Origin: JAPHTQ01 sp050299175
GTDB taxonomy: Bacteria; Pseudomonadota; Gammaproteobacteria; Thiohalomonadales; Thiohalomonadaceae
NCBI GenBank assembly: GCA_050299175.1
Contig: JBNKVM010000001.1
Coordinates: 19,218-83,217, forward strand
Direction: 5' to 3'
Length of the DNA: 64,000 nt
Positions 28,668 to 38,439 of this stretch are shown here, piece by piece (the first letter of the stretch is position 1; every line of letters starts with the position of its first letter). The notes below the pieces were generated by a model. It had not been told where the DNA came from. It saw nothing but the letters and a program-made list of their open reading frames with translations, and did not search any database. A program made the translations under genes and the position numbers.

Positions 28668-29939
28668 ATGTATATCGGTATCGACTTCGGCACCTCCGGC
28701 TGCCGCGGTGTCGTTATTAATCCCGCGGGAGCCATCCTCGCCGAAGCGGCGGTGACGCTACCGCCAAGCCGCGTTAACGGCAGCGAAGTGGAGCAATCCC
28801 CACAGGATTGGTGGCAGGCGCTGGAGCAGTTGATGCCCTCCTTGCTCTCCCAATGCGACCGCACTGCCATCCGGGCCATTGCCCTCGATGGCACCTCCGG
28901 TACGGTGCTGCTCACCGACCCGGCAGGCAAACCACTCACCCTGGCGCTGATGTACAACGACAACCGGGCGATGGCAGAGGCGGCACGCATCAACGAAGTC
29001 GCGCCACGCCACAGCGCTGCCCACGGTACCGGTTCCGGGCTGGCCAAAGCGCTATGGCTACAGCAAGGCCATCCCTCCGCCCTTATCCACACCCAGGCCG
29101 ACTGGCTGGCGGGGCGACTTTGTGATGACTTCAACACCACCGATGCCAACAACGCGCTCAAACTCGGTTACGACCCCGTGGCACGGGAGTGGCCCCGATG
29201 GATACAAGCCCTGGGGATTACACCAAAGACCCTGCCGCAGGTGGTAGAACCAGGGACGGCTATAGGGACCCTCCGCGCTGAGTTGGCTGAAAGCTGGGGA
29301 CTCAGTAACACAGTGACCATTTGTGCTGGAACCACCGACAGTACTGCAGCCTTTATCGCCTCAGGCGCATCAAAACCCGGCGAAGCGGTCACCACCCTCG
29401 GCTCAACCCTGGTTCTCAAGGTGCTCTCGACCGAACCGGTCTTCGCCCCTGAATACGGGGTATACAGCCAACCACTGGGCAAACTGTGGCTGGTTGGCGG
29501 CGGCTCCAACAGCGGTGGCGCGGTGCTGCGCCGCTTCTTCAACGATGAACAGATGGCGGCACTATCCGCGCAGATCGATCCGCAGCAACCGAACGGCCTC
29601 GACTACTACCCACTGAACAAACCCGGCGAACGCTTTCCGCTCAACGCTCCCCAATTGCCGCCGCGACTGGAACCGAGACCCGACGATGATGCCCTCTTCT
29701 TCCAGGGACTGCTGGAGGGAATCGCCCGCATTGAGAAAGCAGGTTACGAACTGCTGGCACAATTGGGAACGCCCTTGCCCGTCTCTGTACGCAGCAGTGG
29801 TGGCGGTGCGAAGAACGAAGTGTGGTCAAAGATTCGCGAGCAGATGCTAGGCATACCGATGCTGGAGACAGAGCAGCAGGAAGCCTGTTATGGTGCGGCA
29901 CGTCTCGCAATGACCAGCATCAACTCGCCGTCCACTTGA
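28668..29939 (+). CDS. FGGY-family sugar kinase, D-ribulose kinase-like
   Basis: The protein has 423 residues, shorter than xylulokinase (about 480-500) and the size of the cyanobacterial/plant D-ribulose kinase group. Shared features recalled from that group include the N-terminal phosphate-binding IDFGTSGCR, the ALDGTSGTVLL catalytic segment, NNALKLGYDP, CAGTTDSTAAFIASGA, TTLGSTLVLK, GLDYYPL and the C-terminal SSGGGAKNEVW adenosine site. It probably phosphorylates D-ribulose (or a related ketopentose) to the 5-phosphate. Xylulokinase is the less likely alternative. It lies 49 bases after queF and 47 bases before cysZ. Confidence 0.87.
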   Translation: MYIGIDFGTSGCRGVVINPAGAILAEAAVTLPPSRVNGSEVEQSPQDWWQALEQLMPSLLSQCDRTAIRAIALDGTSGTVLLTDPAGKPLTLALMYNDNRAMAEAARINEVAPRHSAAHGTGSGLAKALWLQQGHPSALIHTQADWLAGRLCDDFNTTDANNALKLGYDPVAREWPRWIQALGITPKTLPQVVEPGTAIGTLRAELAESWGLSNTVTICAGTTDSTAAFIASGASKPGEAVTTLGSTLVLKVLSTEPVFAPEYGVYSQPLGKLWLVGGGSNSGGAVLRRFFNDEQMAALSAQIDPQQPNGLDYYPLNKPGERFPLNAPQLPPRLEPRPDDDALFFQGLLEGIARIEKAGYELLAQLGTPLPVSVRSSGGGAKNEVWSKIREQMLGIPMLETEQQEACYGAARLAMTSINSPST

Positions 29940-29986
29940 CCCATCTGTTAGGATGGCGCGACAAGAAACCGAGACAAGGAGAAAAC

Positions 29987-30730
29987 ATGCTGGGACAACC
30001 CTTCGTCGGCGCCAATGGACTTCTCCGGGGCTTCGCCCTGCTTAATACGGCCGGACTACGCCGCTTTGTTCTCGTACCGCTACTGATCAACATCGCGGTC
30101 TTCACCGCCGCCATCTGGGTACTGGCGCAACAGTTCTCACAACTGATGGACAAGCTACTCGGCTATCTGCCCGACTGGATGTCATCCTGGTTTGAATGGT
30201 TGTTGTGGCCGATCTTTGCTGCCATCGCGCTGCTCCTGGTCTTCTACACCTTCGCGCTGGTCGCCAACCTCATCGCCGCACCGTTTAATGGGCTATTGGC
30301 AGAAGCGGTGGAAAAACATCTCACCGGACAACCCCTACCTCCGAGTGGCAGCCTGTTCACCGTGATGACAGAGTTTCCCGCGGCGATCCTCGACGAGGTA
30401 CGTAAACTGCTCTATTACCTGTTGCGAGCCATCCCGTTGCTAATCCTCTTTGTCATTCCAGGCATCAACATTGTCGCTACCTTTCTCTGGTTATTGTTCA
30501 GCGCCTGGATGCTGACTGTGGAATATTGTGACTACCCGATGGGCAATCACAACTTGCGTTTTAGTGAACAACGCACGCTACTGGGGAAAAAGAAACTCCT
30601 CAGTCTGGGATTTGGTGGTATGGCCCTGCTCGGCACCATGATCCCGCTGATCAACTTTTTCGTGATGCCCGCCGCCGTCGCCGGTGCAACATCACTGTGG
30701 GTTAATCAGCTTAAACAACAGCGGAGCTAA
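29987..30730 (+). CDS. cysZ: Sulfate transporter CysZ
   Basis: The protein has 247 residues from the ATG at 29987, with AAGGAG just upstream; the frame extends further 5' but only over the end of the kinase gene. Features include GANGLLRGFALL at the N-terminus, four or more hydrophobic segments (LLINIAVFTAAIWVLA, WLLWPIFAAIALLLVFYTFA, IPLLILFVIPGINIVATFLW, INFFVMPAAVAGATSLW) and NLIAAPFNGLLAEAVE, all typical of CysZ/EI24. It mediates sulfate uptake for cysteine synthesis. It is followed closely by the AAA ATPase gene. Confidence 0.93.
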   Translation: MLGQPFVGANGLLRGFALLNTAGLRRFVLVPLLINIAVFTAAIWVLAQQFSQLMDKLLGYLPDWMSSWFEWLLWPIFAAIALLLVFYTFALVANLIAAPFNGLLAEAVEKHLTGQPLPPSGSLFTVMTEFPAAILDEVRKLLYYLLRAIPLLILFVIPGINIVATFLWLLFSAWMLTVEYCDYPMGNHNLRFSEQRTLLGKKKLLSLGFGGMALLGTMIPLINFFVMPAAVAGATSLWVNQLKQQRS

Positions 30731-30737
30731 ACAACGG

Positions 30738-32210
30738 ATGGACAATCACGACCTGGAAGTCCTGCTCAAGTCGCAATTACCGATCATCGTGATCGAAAGT
30801 CACGAGGAGAAACGGGTATTGCAACTGATCAGTCGTATCGGCATCCAGCAGTATAAACCCGTCTATCAGTGGACCATTACCGATGGGATGCATCGTCTTG
30901 ACATCGACATCTCTCCATCATTGAAGAAAGCCGATGAAGAGCAGGTATTGCGGCAGATACGCGAGGAGAAAAATGCGGGCATCTATGTGCTTTGCGATTA
31001 CCACGCCTATCTGGATAACCCGGTTCATGTCCGTTTGTTGAAAGATATCGCCCAGGATCACGACAGCAACCAGATCACCCTGGTATTACTCAGCCACCAG
31101 ATTGAACTACCCGCTGAATTATTACGTCTTAGCGCCAGTGCTGTGCTGGCCCTACCCAGCCCCAAAGAGCTGGAAAAGATTGTGTTGGAGATCGCCAATG
31201 AGTGGAAAAACCGCAACAAAAGTTCGGTAAAGAGTGATCCTGAAAGTTTCCGTCTACTGTTACAAAACCTCAGTGGCCTGACCGCAGGGGATGCGCGGCG
31301 CCTGGCACGCACCGCGATCTTCGATGACGGCGCCATTAACGCCGATGACCTGCCGCAAATCATGCGTGCCAAGCACCGACTCTTACGTGGCGACGATGTG
31401 CTCTCGATAGAATTCGACACCGAGCGCTTTGCTGAGGTCGGCGGCCTGCAACGCCTCAAACAGTGGTTGGAGCAGCGCAAACCCGCATTCCTCGGCGAAC
31501 TGAAAAACGGATCGCTGGAGCCGCCAAAGGGGGTGCTACTGCTGGGCGTACAGGGCGGCGGAAAAAGTATGGCCGCCAAGGCAACTGCGGCACTCTACAG
31601 CGTGCCGCTGCTACGGCTCGACTTTGCCTCGCTTTACAACAAGTACCATGGCGAAACCGAACGCAATCTGCGCGAATCGCTCAAAACAGCCGAATCGATG
31701 TCACCCTGCGTACTCTGGATCGATGAGATAGAAAAAGGTATCAGCAGCAGCGATACCGATGGTGGAACATCGCAGCGTGTGTTGGGCACGTTACTGACCT
31801 GGATGGCGGAGAAAAAGGCCCCAGTGTTCCTCGTCGCCACGGCCAATGATATCGAGCGCCTCCCTGCCGAACTGATCCGCAAGGGCCGTTTCGATGAAAT
31901 CTTCTTTATCGACCTACCTGATACTGGCGTACGTCAGGAGATATTCGCTATTCATCTGCATAAGCGACAACTCGACCCAACCAGGTTTGATGCCAAATTG
32001 CTGGCGCTACAAAGCGAAGGCTTTTCAGGTGCGGAGATTGAACAGGTTATCGTTGCTGCACTCTACGCCAACCACGATCTCGGTGCAGAGATGGAGACAC
32101 AGCACTTGCTGGATGAAATTCTGAAAACGAAACCGCTCTCAGTCGTAATGCAAGAGAAGGTCAGCCACTTACGCGAATGGGCCAGCAACAGAACAGTACC
32201 CGCCGACTGA
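30738..32210 (+). CDS. AAA+ ATPase, Ycf46-like
   Basis: The protein has 490 residues from ATG 30738 (MDNHDLEVLLKSQLP), seven bases after cysZ. The N-terminal ~230 residues form a helical/Rossmann-like region (PIIVIESHEEKRVLQLI), followed by an AAA+ module: Walker A GVQGGGKSMAAK, Walker B CVLWIDEIEKG, a sensor-1 region FLVATANDIERLPAEL and arginine RKGRFDEIFF. This is the layout of Ycf46-type AAA proteins, encoded in cyanobacteria and chloroplasts and in many proteobacteria; in cyanobacteria the family has been linked to inorganic carbon use. The role here is unknown. Its stop is 7 bases from the convergent response regulator gene. Confidence 0.88.
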   Translation: MDNHDLEVLLKSQLPIIVIESHEEKRVLQLISRIGIQQYKPVYQWTITDGMHRLDIDISPSLKKADEEQVLRQIREEKNAGIYVLCDYHAYLDNPVHVRLLKDIAQDHDSNQITLVLLSHQIELPAELLRLSASAVLALPSPKELEKIVLEIANEWKNRNKSSVKSDPESFRLLLQNLSGLTAGDARRLARTAIFDDGAINADDLPQIMRAKHRLLRGDDVLSIEFDTERFAEVGGLQRLKQWLEQRKPAFLGELKNGSLEPPKGVLLLGVQGGGKSMAAKATAALYSVPLLRLDFASLYNKYHGETERNLRESLKTAESMSPCVLWIDEIEKGISSSDTDGGTSQRVLGTLLTWMAEKKAPVFLVATANDIERLPAELIRKGRFDEIFFIDLPDTGVRQEIFAIHLHKRQLDPTRFDAKLLALQSEGFSGAEIEQVIVAALYANHDLGAEMETQHLLDEILKTKPLSVVMQEKVSHLREWASNRTVPAD

Positions 32211-32217
32211 TAATCGA

Positions 32218-33876
32218 CTATTTTGCACTCGCCTGCTTTGTTGCCGCATGCGGCTCACTGATGTCGAAAAAAATCGTCGCAAATCGATCTTGCTGTGTCT
32301 GATAGGCAAATACCTTATAGCGCTTCCCCTGGGAAGGAAACTCACGAACAAAGTTTGCTGAACGTCCATTTTGTGCCACGTGGATATAGTCCGTAATCCA
32401 CACTTCGCTCGTTTCAGGGAACACTTCACGCACAGTGCGTCCTACCACCTGCTCCGCATCCAACCCCATTATCTGTTCAAAGGCGGGATTTACTGTGAGA
32501 AAACGAAAGTCGCTCGCTTTACCGTCTGGCATATAGACCAACTCCTGCACCGATATAGCATGTTCCATATTCTCGAATACACTTCGAAACAGCTGCTCAC
32601 TCTCAGCAAGTCTTTCTTCATCATGCTTACGGAGCGTGATATCGCTGATAAAACCTTCTATGTAGCGCTCGTCGTCTTCGACCCCAACGCCCCTTTCCCA
32701 AACCCAACGAATGGTTCCATCCTTGTGAAGGATGCGGTAAACAAAACTGAACTGCTGCCCCTTATCCAGTGCCTCCTGTATTTCATCCCATACCAATGCC
32801 TGATCCTGGGGATGAATCAGATCGGCATAACTGACTACCCGGCTATTCTCAAGTTCGTCACGCCGATACCCTGTCAGCAACTCCACTCCTTCACTAACGA
32901 ACTCCATATTCCAGGCGCGTCGGTTTTCCCGCCGATATGCCATACCCGGCAGGTTGGAAAAGAGGGTATTAAGTCGGCTCTCGTTTTGCCGTATTTGTTC
33001 CTCCTGCTCGAATCTGTCAGTAACATCGGTCAGGACACCGAATAGTTCAATCGCTTCACCCACATCATTCAAACGTGGGGAAACTCTCCCTTCAATCCAG
33101 CGTATTCCTCCCTGCTTGTGCCGCATGCGCCAGGTAAACGTAATGTCGCGTGCCTCTGCCACAGCTCGCTCAATTTCCTGTTCTACGCGTGCGAAATCAA
33201 AGTCATCGACAATGGGTTGCCATCTATCTCTGCCACCAATCAACTCTTCACTACTGTACCCCAGCAAACGTTCAGCCTGAGGCGCCACATACCTGACCTC
33301 CTGCTCAGGAAGCCGCAACACAAATATGACATCGGGGATGGTAGTAACAACATGCTTGAGAAACTTCTTGCTTTCACGTAGCGCTTTTTTTTCTATTTTC
33401 AATTCCTGAACTTTATTAAGCAGTTTGGTAATCAGCGCCTTGTGATGCAGTTTATCTTCAAAATCCAGATGTTCAGGATTAGCGTCAAACTTCGGTGGCT
33501 CATTGGCCTGTTCTGATTTGATGACATCACGCAATTTTCGCAGAAAAGTCTGCTGATCGACATCTTTAAGGACAAAACCTGAAGCTCCAACCAATCGGGA
33601 AAGGGCCTCATCTTCTGGCTCAAGAAAAGTCGACGAATAGAATACAACAGGAATCTTTTGCAGGTCTTTATCAGAACGCACAGCCTGGCAGAGACTGAAA
33701 CCGTCCATATTCGGCATCAGCACGTCAGAAATAATCATATCCGGCTGAACAGTATGGGCGATGGAAAGGGCCTCTTCTCCATCTTCAGCCAGTTCAACCT
33801 CATAGCCACCGGCCACCAGCCCTGCAGCAACTGCCTTGCGCACAATGGCATCGTCTTCCGCTAGCAGGATCTTCAT
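32218..33876 (-). CDS. Response regulator with three PAS domains and no output domain
   Basis: The protein has 552 residues. An N-terminal receiver domain (MKILLAEDD, phosphoacceptor Asp51 in IISDVLMPNMDG, Lys in FVLKD) is followed by a coiled-coil linker and three PAS modules at roughly 175-290, 310-420 and 430-540. It then stops, with no kinase, GGDEF, EAL or HD-GYP domain. It is highly similar, segment by segment, to the first ~560 residues of the neighbouring 1034-residue protein and looks like a tandem duplicate that lost or never had the output half. AAGGAG precedes the ATG. It may act as a phosphate sink or a partner of the long paralogue. Confidence 0.9.
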   Translation of the reverse strand: MKILLAEDDAIVRKAVAAGLVAGGYEVELAEDGEEALSIAHTVQPDMIISDVLMPNMDGFSLCQAVRSDKDLQKIPVVFYSSTFLEPEDEALSRLVGASGFVLKDVDQQTFLRKLRDVIKSEQANEPPKFDANPEHLDFEDKLHHKALITKLLNKVQELKIEKKALRESKKFLKHVVTTIPDVIFVLRLPEQEVRYVAPQAERLLGYSSEELIGGRDRWQPIVDDFDFARVEQEIERAVAEARDITFTWRMRHKQGGIRWIEGRVSPRLNDVGEAIELFGVLTDVTDRFEQEEQIRQNESRLNTLFSNLPGMAYRRENRRAWNMEFVSEGVELLTGYRRDELENSRVVSYADLIHPQDQALVWDEIQEALDKGQQFSFVYRILHKDGTIRWVWERGVGVEDDERYIEGFISDITLRKHDEERLAESEQLFRSVFENMEHAISVQELVYMPDGKASDFRFLTVNPAFEQIMGLDAEQVVGRTVREVFPETSEVWITDYIHVAQNGRSANFVREFPSQGKRYKVFAYQTQQDRFATIFFDISEPHAATKQASAK

Positions 33877-34024
33877 CGTATTTCTCCTTGCACATCACAA
33901 TTAGGCTCGACATGACAAATTCTATTCATGTCTGCTTACTCCATTATCCTAATTAAAGAATAGTAAAAAATGTGAAAAAGAGCGTTGCAGAATAGTTAAA
34001 TCGACTAGTGAATCCTCACGTCCA

Positions 34025-37000
34025 TTAGGCAGAAAGCGGTGTAATCGAGTCGGTCCATGTAAAGTCTTTTTCGCGGAACAATTTGAGACAGGTATCCACT
34101 ACATCTTCATCATAAATAGTGGCCCGACCACGTTCCACTTCCTTCAGTGCCGAATCGATACCCAGCCCGGGACGATAAGGACGGTGTGAGGTGATAGCCT
34201 CAACCACATCCGCCACCGCGAGAATACGCGCCTCGGGTATAATCTGTTCTTTGAATAAGCCCTGTGGATAGCCACTACCATCACAACGTTCGTGGTGCTG
34301 CAACACAATATCGGCAATTGGCCAGTCAAACTCCACCCCCTTAAGGATGTCGTAGCCTACCTGTGGGTGAGATTTAATGATGCCAAACTCACTTTCGCTA
34401 AGTCTCCCCGGACGATTCAATATCTCAGCAGGAACATGAATTTTACCCAGGTCATGCACTAATGCCGCCAACCGCAACCCTTCTACATGTTGTTTGGTCA
34501 TTCCCATTTCTGTTGCAATGGCCACCGCCAACTGCACCACACGCTGCTGATGACCCGCCGTATAGGGATCGCGTTTTTCCAGCGTCAACGAGACTGCCTC
34601 AATCGTTTGCAACATTGTTTTCTGTATTCGCGCCATACTTTGCTCATGGGCGATATGAGTGCGCTGTGACTGGATGCCATAGGAAACGTCTCCCGCCATC
34701 TCCTGTAACAGAGACAATTCAGCCGAGTCGAAGATGTCCCGAGTAGCAGAAAAAATACCGATTACACCAAATATGGTTTTGCGATAAATCAGCGGCAATA
34801 ACAGCAGAATAGAAACATCACTATCTTGCACTATCTCAACTTGACGTTTAGTCCATCCCCCTTCCTCTAACTCAGATAGTAGTAGCGGCGTACTATCCTC
34901 GAACAAACCGGAAAGAAGTGGCGCAGACAGATTGGTGCGGGGAAGTTCTTCAAACCAAGGACGCATCTGCTCACTGAACTCACCACACTCGAACTGCGGC
35001 GACAGCTTATCCTCATCATCAGCATAGGCCGCCCAGACAAATGGGTAATTTCCTTCCTCGGCCAATACTCTACAGACACGCTGCAACAACTCACCTTCCG
35101 AGGTAGCGTGAATCATCGAACGGTTACCCTGACTCAGAGTGCGCAAGACGTGATTGGTACGTTCCAGTTGCTGTGTCGCATTGACACGTTTGGTAACATC
35201 GCGACCGTACAGGTTAGCGTAACCAGATTCCTTGACTGGTGTAATAACAAAGGAATAGTGGCTTTCACCAATCGTGTATTCGACCTTTTTCTGTACATTC
35301 TCGGCCAGCGCCTCTTTTGCGAATACAATCATCGCACTACAGAAACCATCGTGTTTCGTTTGACACTCCCCCAACAGTATCTTGCTTGCTGGGTTTTGAT
35401 ACATGACCTCACCTGACTCAGAGACCCGAATAACCGGACTGGGATTTTCCTCGGGGAAACGAGCAAGATTATGAATTTCTTCTTCAGCCTTAAGTTGTTC
35501 ACTCACATCAGTAAAAATCGTTACAAATTGATCTTTTTGCGTCTGATAGGCAACTACCTGATAAGAGCGGCCGAGCGGCGCAGAATAACGAACAAAACCT
35601 GCCGCACCACCATTTTGCGCCACCTTGATGTAATCGGTTATCCACTCTTCTTCGATGCCTGGTATTGCTTCACGCACAGAGCGCCCCACTACGTCTTTTT
35701 TACTAAGCCCAGTGAGCCGCTCAAAGGCCGGATTCACATCAAGGAATCGGTAGTCATATGCCTTACCGCTTTCGTCATAGATCAACTCATGTAACGACAT
35801 CCCACTGTCCATCATCTCGAACAGGCCGCGAAAACGCTGCTCACTTTTGATGAGTTTTTCTTCAGCCTGCTTGCGTAGCGTGATATCGCTGACAAAACCC
35901 TCAATATACTGAACACCGTCTTCACTCCGCCCAATACCAACCCCACGCTCCCATACCCAACGCACCGAACCATCCCGATGCAGCAAGCGGTAAACGAGAC
36001 TAAATTGCAGCTCTCTGGCAATGGCTCGTTGCACTTCATTCCAGACCATTTCACGATCATCGGGATGTATCAGATCGGCATAACTAATACGGTTGTTATG
36101 CTCTACCTCATTACGCCGATAGCCAGTCAATTTTTCCACACCATCACTGACAAATTCCATTTTCCAGTCGCGACGGTTTTCGCAACGGTACGCCATACCG
36201 GGAAGATTCCCCAACAGCACATCCAGGCGCCGCTCGTTCTGGCGTATTTTCTCTTCTCGTTCAAATCGCTCAGTCACATCGCTCAACGAACCGATTAACT
36301 CAATCGGTACACCTTCATCATTGAAGCGCGGCGTCACGTGCGCTTCAACCCAGCGCACCCCACCTTCCTTATGTTTCATACGACAAGTGATTATTGTGCT
36401 GCCTTTGTGCCGAACTGCCTGTCTGATTTCCTGCTCAACCATTTTTACATCTTCATCAAAGATGAGTGTTTTCCATTTATCACTCGCATTGACAAATTCA
36501 TCGCCAGCATAACCGAGCAGACGTTCCGCATTGGGCGCAATAAAACTGACCGCCATATCAGGGATAAGCATCACAAACACAATATCCGGTATTGTGGTGA
36601 CGATATCGTCGAGAAGTTGCCGATTTTCCCGCAACGCACGCTTGCCCACCTCAAGTTCATCGACCTTTCTGAGCAACTTACGAATTAGCATTCGTTGGTG
36701 AAGATCGTTCTCATCTTCGAGATGTTCTGGATTCTTTTCAAACCGGGGGGACTTACGATCTTTCCTGGCCTCGATCATTTCCTGCAGTTTTTGGTGAAAA
36801 CTTTCTCGATCACCGTTTTTCAGAATAAAGCCAGAGGCGCCAACATGACGTGCCAACTCCTCATCCTCTGGTTCGAGAAAGGTAGACGAGTAAAAAACCA
36901 CGGGGACATCGTTCAGGGCATCGTCGCTGCGTACAGCCTGACACAGGCTAAAGCCATCCATGTTGGGCATCAGGACATCGGAAATAATCAAATCGGGATG

Positions 37001-37129
37001 CACGCTGTGTGCAAGGGTAATGGCATGTTCGCCATCTTCTGCCACATCTACGTCGTATCCATCTGCCATTAAATCGGCGGCAACTGCCTTGCGAACTATG
37101 GCATTATCCTCGGCCAATAAAATCCTCAT
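34025..37129 (-). CDS. REC-PAS-GAF-HD-GYP response regulator (c-di-GMP phosphodiesterase candidate)
   Basis: The protein has 1034 residues from the ATG at 37129 (MRILLAEDN, GGAG seven bases upstream); an in-frame start at 37168 adds 13 residues. It contains a receiver domain (Asp51 in IISDVLMPNMDG), three PAS modules aligned with the downstream paralogue, a fourth PAS (~570-670), a GAF domain (~690-830) and a C-terminal HD-GYP domain (~845-1030) with HDLGK, HHERCDGSGYP and HRPYRPGLG intact. HD-GYP enzymes hydrolyse c-di-GMP. It lies 148 bases upstream of its shorter paralogue, probably in one transcript. Confidence 0.93.
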   Translation of the reverse strand: MRILLAEDNAIVRKAVAADLMADGYDVDVAEDGEHAITLAHSVHPDLIISDVLMPNMDGFSLCQAVRSDDALNDVPVVFYSSTFLEPEDEELARHVGASGFILKNGDRESFHQKLQEMIEARKDRKSPRFEKNPEHLEDENDLHQRMLIRKLLRKVDELEVGKRALRENRQLLDDIVTTIPDIVFVMLIPDMAVSFIAPNAERLLGYAGDEFVNASDKWKTLIFDEDVKMVEQEIRQAVRHKGSTIITCRMKHKEGGVRWVEAHVTPRFNDEGVPIELIGSLSDVTERFEREEKIRQNERRLDVLLGNLPGMAYRCENRRDWKMEFVSDGVEKLTGYRRNEVEHNNRISYADLIHPDDREMVWNEVQRAIARELQFSLVYRLLHRDGSVRWVWERGVGIGRSEDGVQYIEGFVSDITLRKQAEEKLIKSEQRFRGLFEMMDSGMSLHELIYDESGKAYDYRFLDVNPAFERLTGLSKKDVVGRSVREAIPGIEEEWITDYIKVAQNGGAAGFVRYSAPLGRSYQVVAYQTQKDQFVTIFTDVSEQLKAEEEIHNLARFPEENPSPVIRVSESGEVMYQNPASKILLGECQTKHDGFCSAMIVFAKEALAENVQKKVEYTIGESHYSFVITPVKESGYANLYGRDVTKRVNATQQLERTNHVLRTLSQGNRSMIHATSEGELLQRVCRVLAEEGNYPFVWAAYADDEDKLSPQFECGEFSEQMRPWFEELPRTNLSAPLLSGLFEDSTPLLLSELEEGGWTKRQVEIVQDSDVSILLLLPLIYRKTIFGVIGIFSATRDIFDSAELSLLQEMAGDVSYGIQSQRTHIAHEQSMARIQKTMLQTIEAVSLTLEKRDPYTAGHQQRVVQLAVAIATEMGMTKQHVEGLRLAALVHDLGKIHVPAEILNRPGRLSESEFGIIKSHPQVGYDILKGVEFDWPIADIVLQHHERCDGSGYPQGLFKEQIIPEARILAVADVVEAITSHRPYRPGLGIDSALKEVERGRATIYDEDVVDTCLKLFREKDFTWTDSITPLSA

Positions 37130-37257
37130 GTTTTCTCCGTAAAACACCACGGCGTTCATGCCACACAAGAAGGCTAAACCCGCTTTATTATGGTGATTGC
37201 AGAAAGTGCGTGTTTGGAGAAAGGATAGTAAAAATATACGGAATGGATAGGGAAAAT

Positions 37258-38439
37258 TTATCTTCCCAGATAAACGGCGATTCTACGTATACCCTCCTCC
37301 AATTGTTCAAGGGAAGTGGTATAGGCAAAACGTAGATGTTTCTGTGGAAGATGAGTACCGAAATCAATACCGGGTGTCACTGCAACACCGGCCTGTTCCA
37401 GCAAATCCATGGCAAAACGATAACTGTCGTCGGTGAAACGGCTGCAATCGGCATAGAGGTAAAAAGCACCCTGAGGTGTAATGGGAATATCAAATCCCAG
37501 TTTTCGTAACGCCGGCAGTAAATAGTCACGACGTTGGCGAAAGATATCCCGGCGTTGCTCCAGAATTTCAAGATTTTGCGGTTCAAATGCGGCTAGCGCG
37601 GCATACTGTGCCAATGTCGGCGCAGCGATAAAGAGATTCTGCATCAATTTTTCTACGTCACGAATGTAACGTTCTGGCACCACCAGCCAACCCAGTCTCC
37701 AACCGGTCATGCAGAAGTATTTGGAAAAACTGTTGATGACGAACAGCTCATCACTGACGGCGAGAGCTGTGTCATCGTCGCCATCGTAAATCAGACCGTG
37801 GTAGATCTCATCAACCAACATGGCACCGCCACGCTCTACCGTCAGAGCTGCCATGGATGCCAGTTCACGCTTTTCTACGACTGTTCCTGTGGGATTCGAG
37901 GGACTGGCCAGTAACACGGCGCGTGTCTCTTTCACCCAATGTTGGTGCAGTAATTCGGCATTCAACTGGTAACCCGTCGAGGCATCGACCTCAATACCGC
38001 GCGCCTTTCCTTCAACGAAACGGACGAAATGGCGATTGCAGGGATAACCAGGATCGGCCAGCAATACTTCGCTGTCCCTGTCCAGCAAAACGCCAAGGGC
38101 AAGAAGCAGTGCACCGGATGCACCAGGGGTAATCACGATACGCCGGACTGGTACCTCCACCCCATAGCGCTGACGGTAGAAACCGGCAATCGCCTCTCGC
38201 AGGTCAGGTAATCCCATGGCCGGAGTGTAGTGGGTCTCGCCTGCGATAAGTGCCTGCTGGGCCGCATCCAGCACTGGCTGCGGGGTGGAAAAGTCGGGTT
38301 CACCGATCTCCATATGGACGATGGAACGCCCCTCAGCCTCCAACTGGCGCGCCTTCGCCAACAGGTCCATGACATGGAATGGCTCAATCTCCGCCATGCG
38401 GCGGGCGAGCGGAGGCTTACGGGTTTGATCAGCGGCCAT
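37258..38439 (-). CDS. Class I/II pyridoxal-phosphate aminotransferase
   Basis: The protein has 393 residues, typical for AspC-like fold-type I enzymes. Visible are the substrate region MEIGEPDFSTP, the PLP-binding ASPSNPTGTVV and LVDEIYHGL (Asp/Tyr contacts), SFSKYFCMTGWRLGW with the Schiff-base Lys, and the C-terminal substrate Arg near LRFAYTTS. The substrate cannot be assigned from sequence. The start overlaps the end of the cbbY-like gene by 11 bases, suggesting an operon. Confidence 0.93.
   Translation of the reverse strand: MAADQTRKPPLARRMAEIEPFHVMDLLAKARQLEAEGRSIVHMEIGEPDFSTPQPVLDAAQQALIAGETHYTPAMGLPDLREAIAGFYRQRYGVEVPVRRIVITPGASGALLLALGVLLDRDSEVLLADPGYPCNRHFVRFVEGKARGIEVDASTGYQLNAELLHQHWVKETRAVLLASPSNPTGTVVEKRELASMAALTVERGGAMLVDEIYHGLIYDGDDDTALAVSDELFVINSFSKYFCMTGWRLGWLVVPERYIRDVEKLMQNLFIAAPTLAQYAALAAFEPQNLEILEQRRDIFRQRRDYLLPALRKLGFDIPITPQGAFYLYADCSRFTDDSYRFAMDLLEQAGVAVTPGIDFGTHLPQKHLRFAYTTSLEQLEEGIRRIAVYLGR

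Noticed and set aside
28187..29161. 324-codon minus-strand ORF over queF and the sugar kinase
   Set aside because: Both plus-strand genes carry clear family motifs; the minus frame does not.
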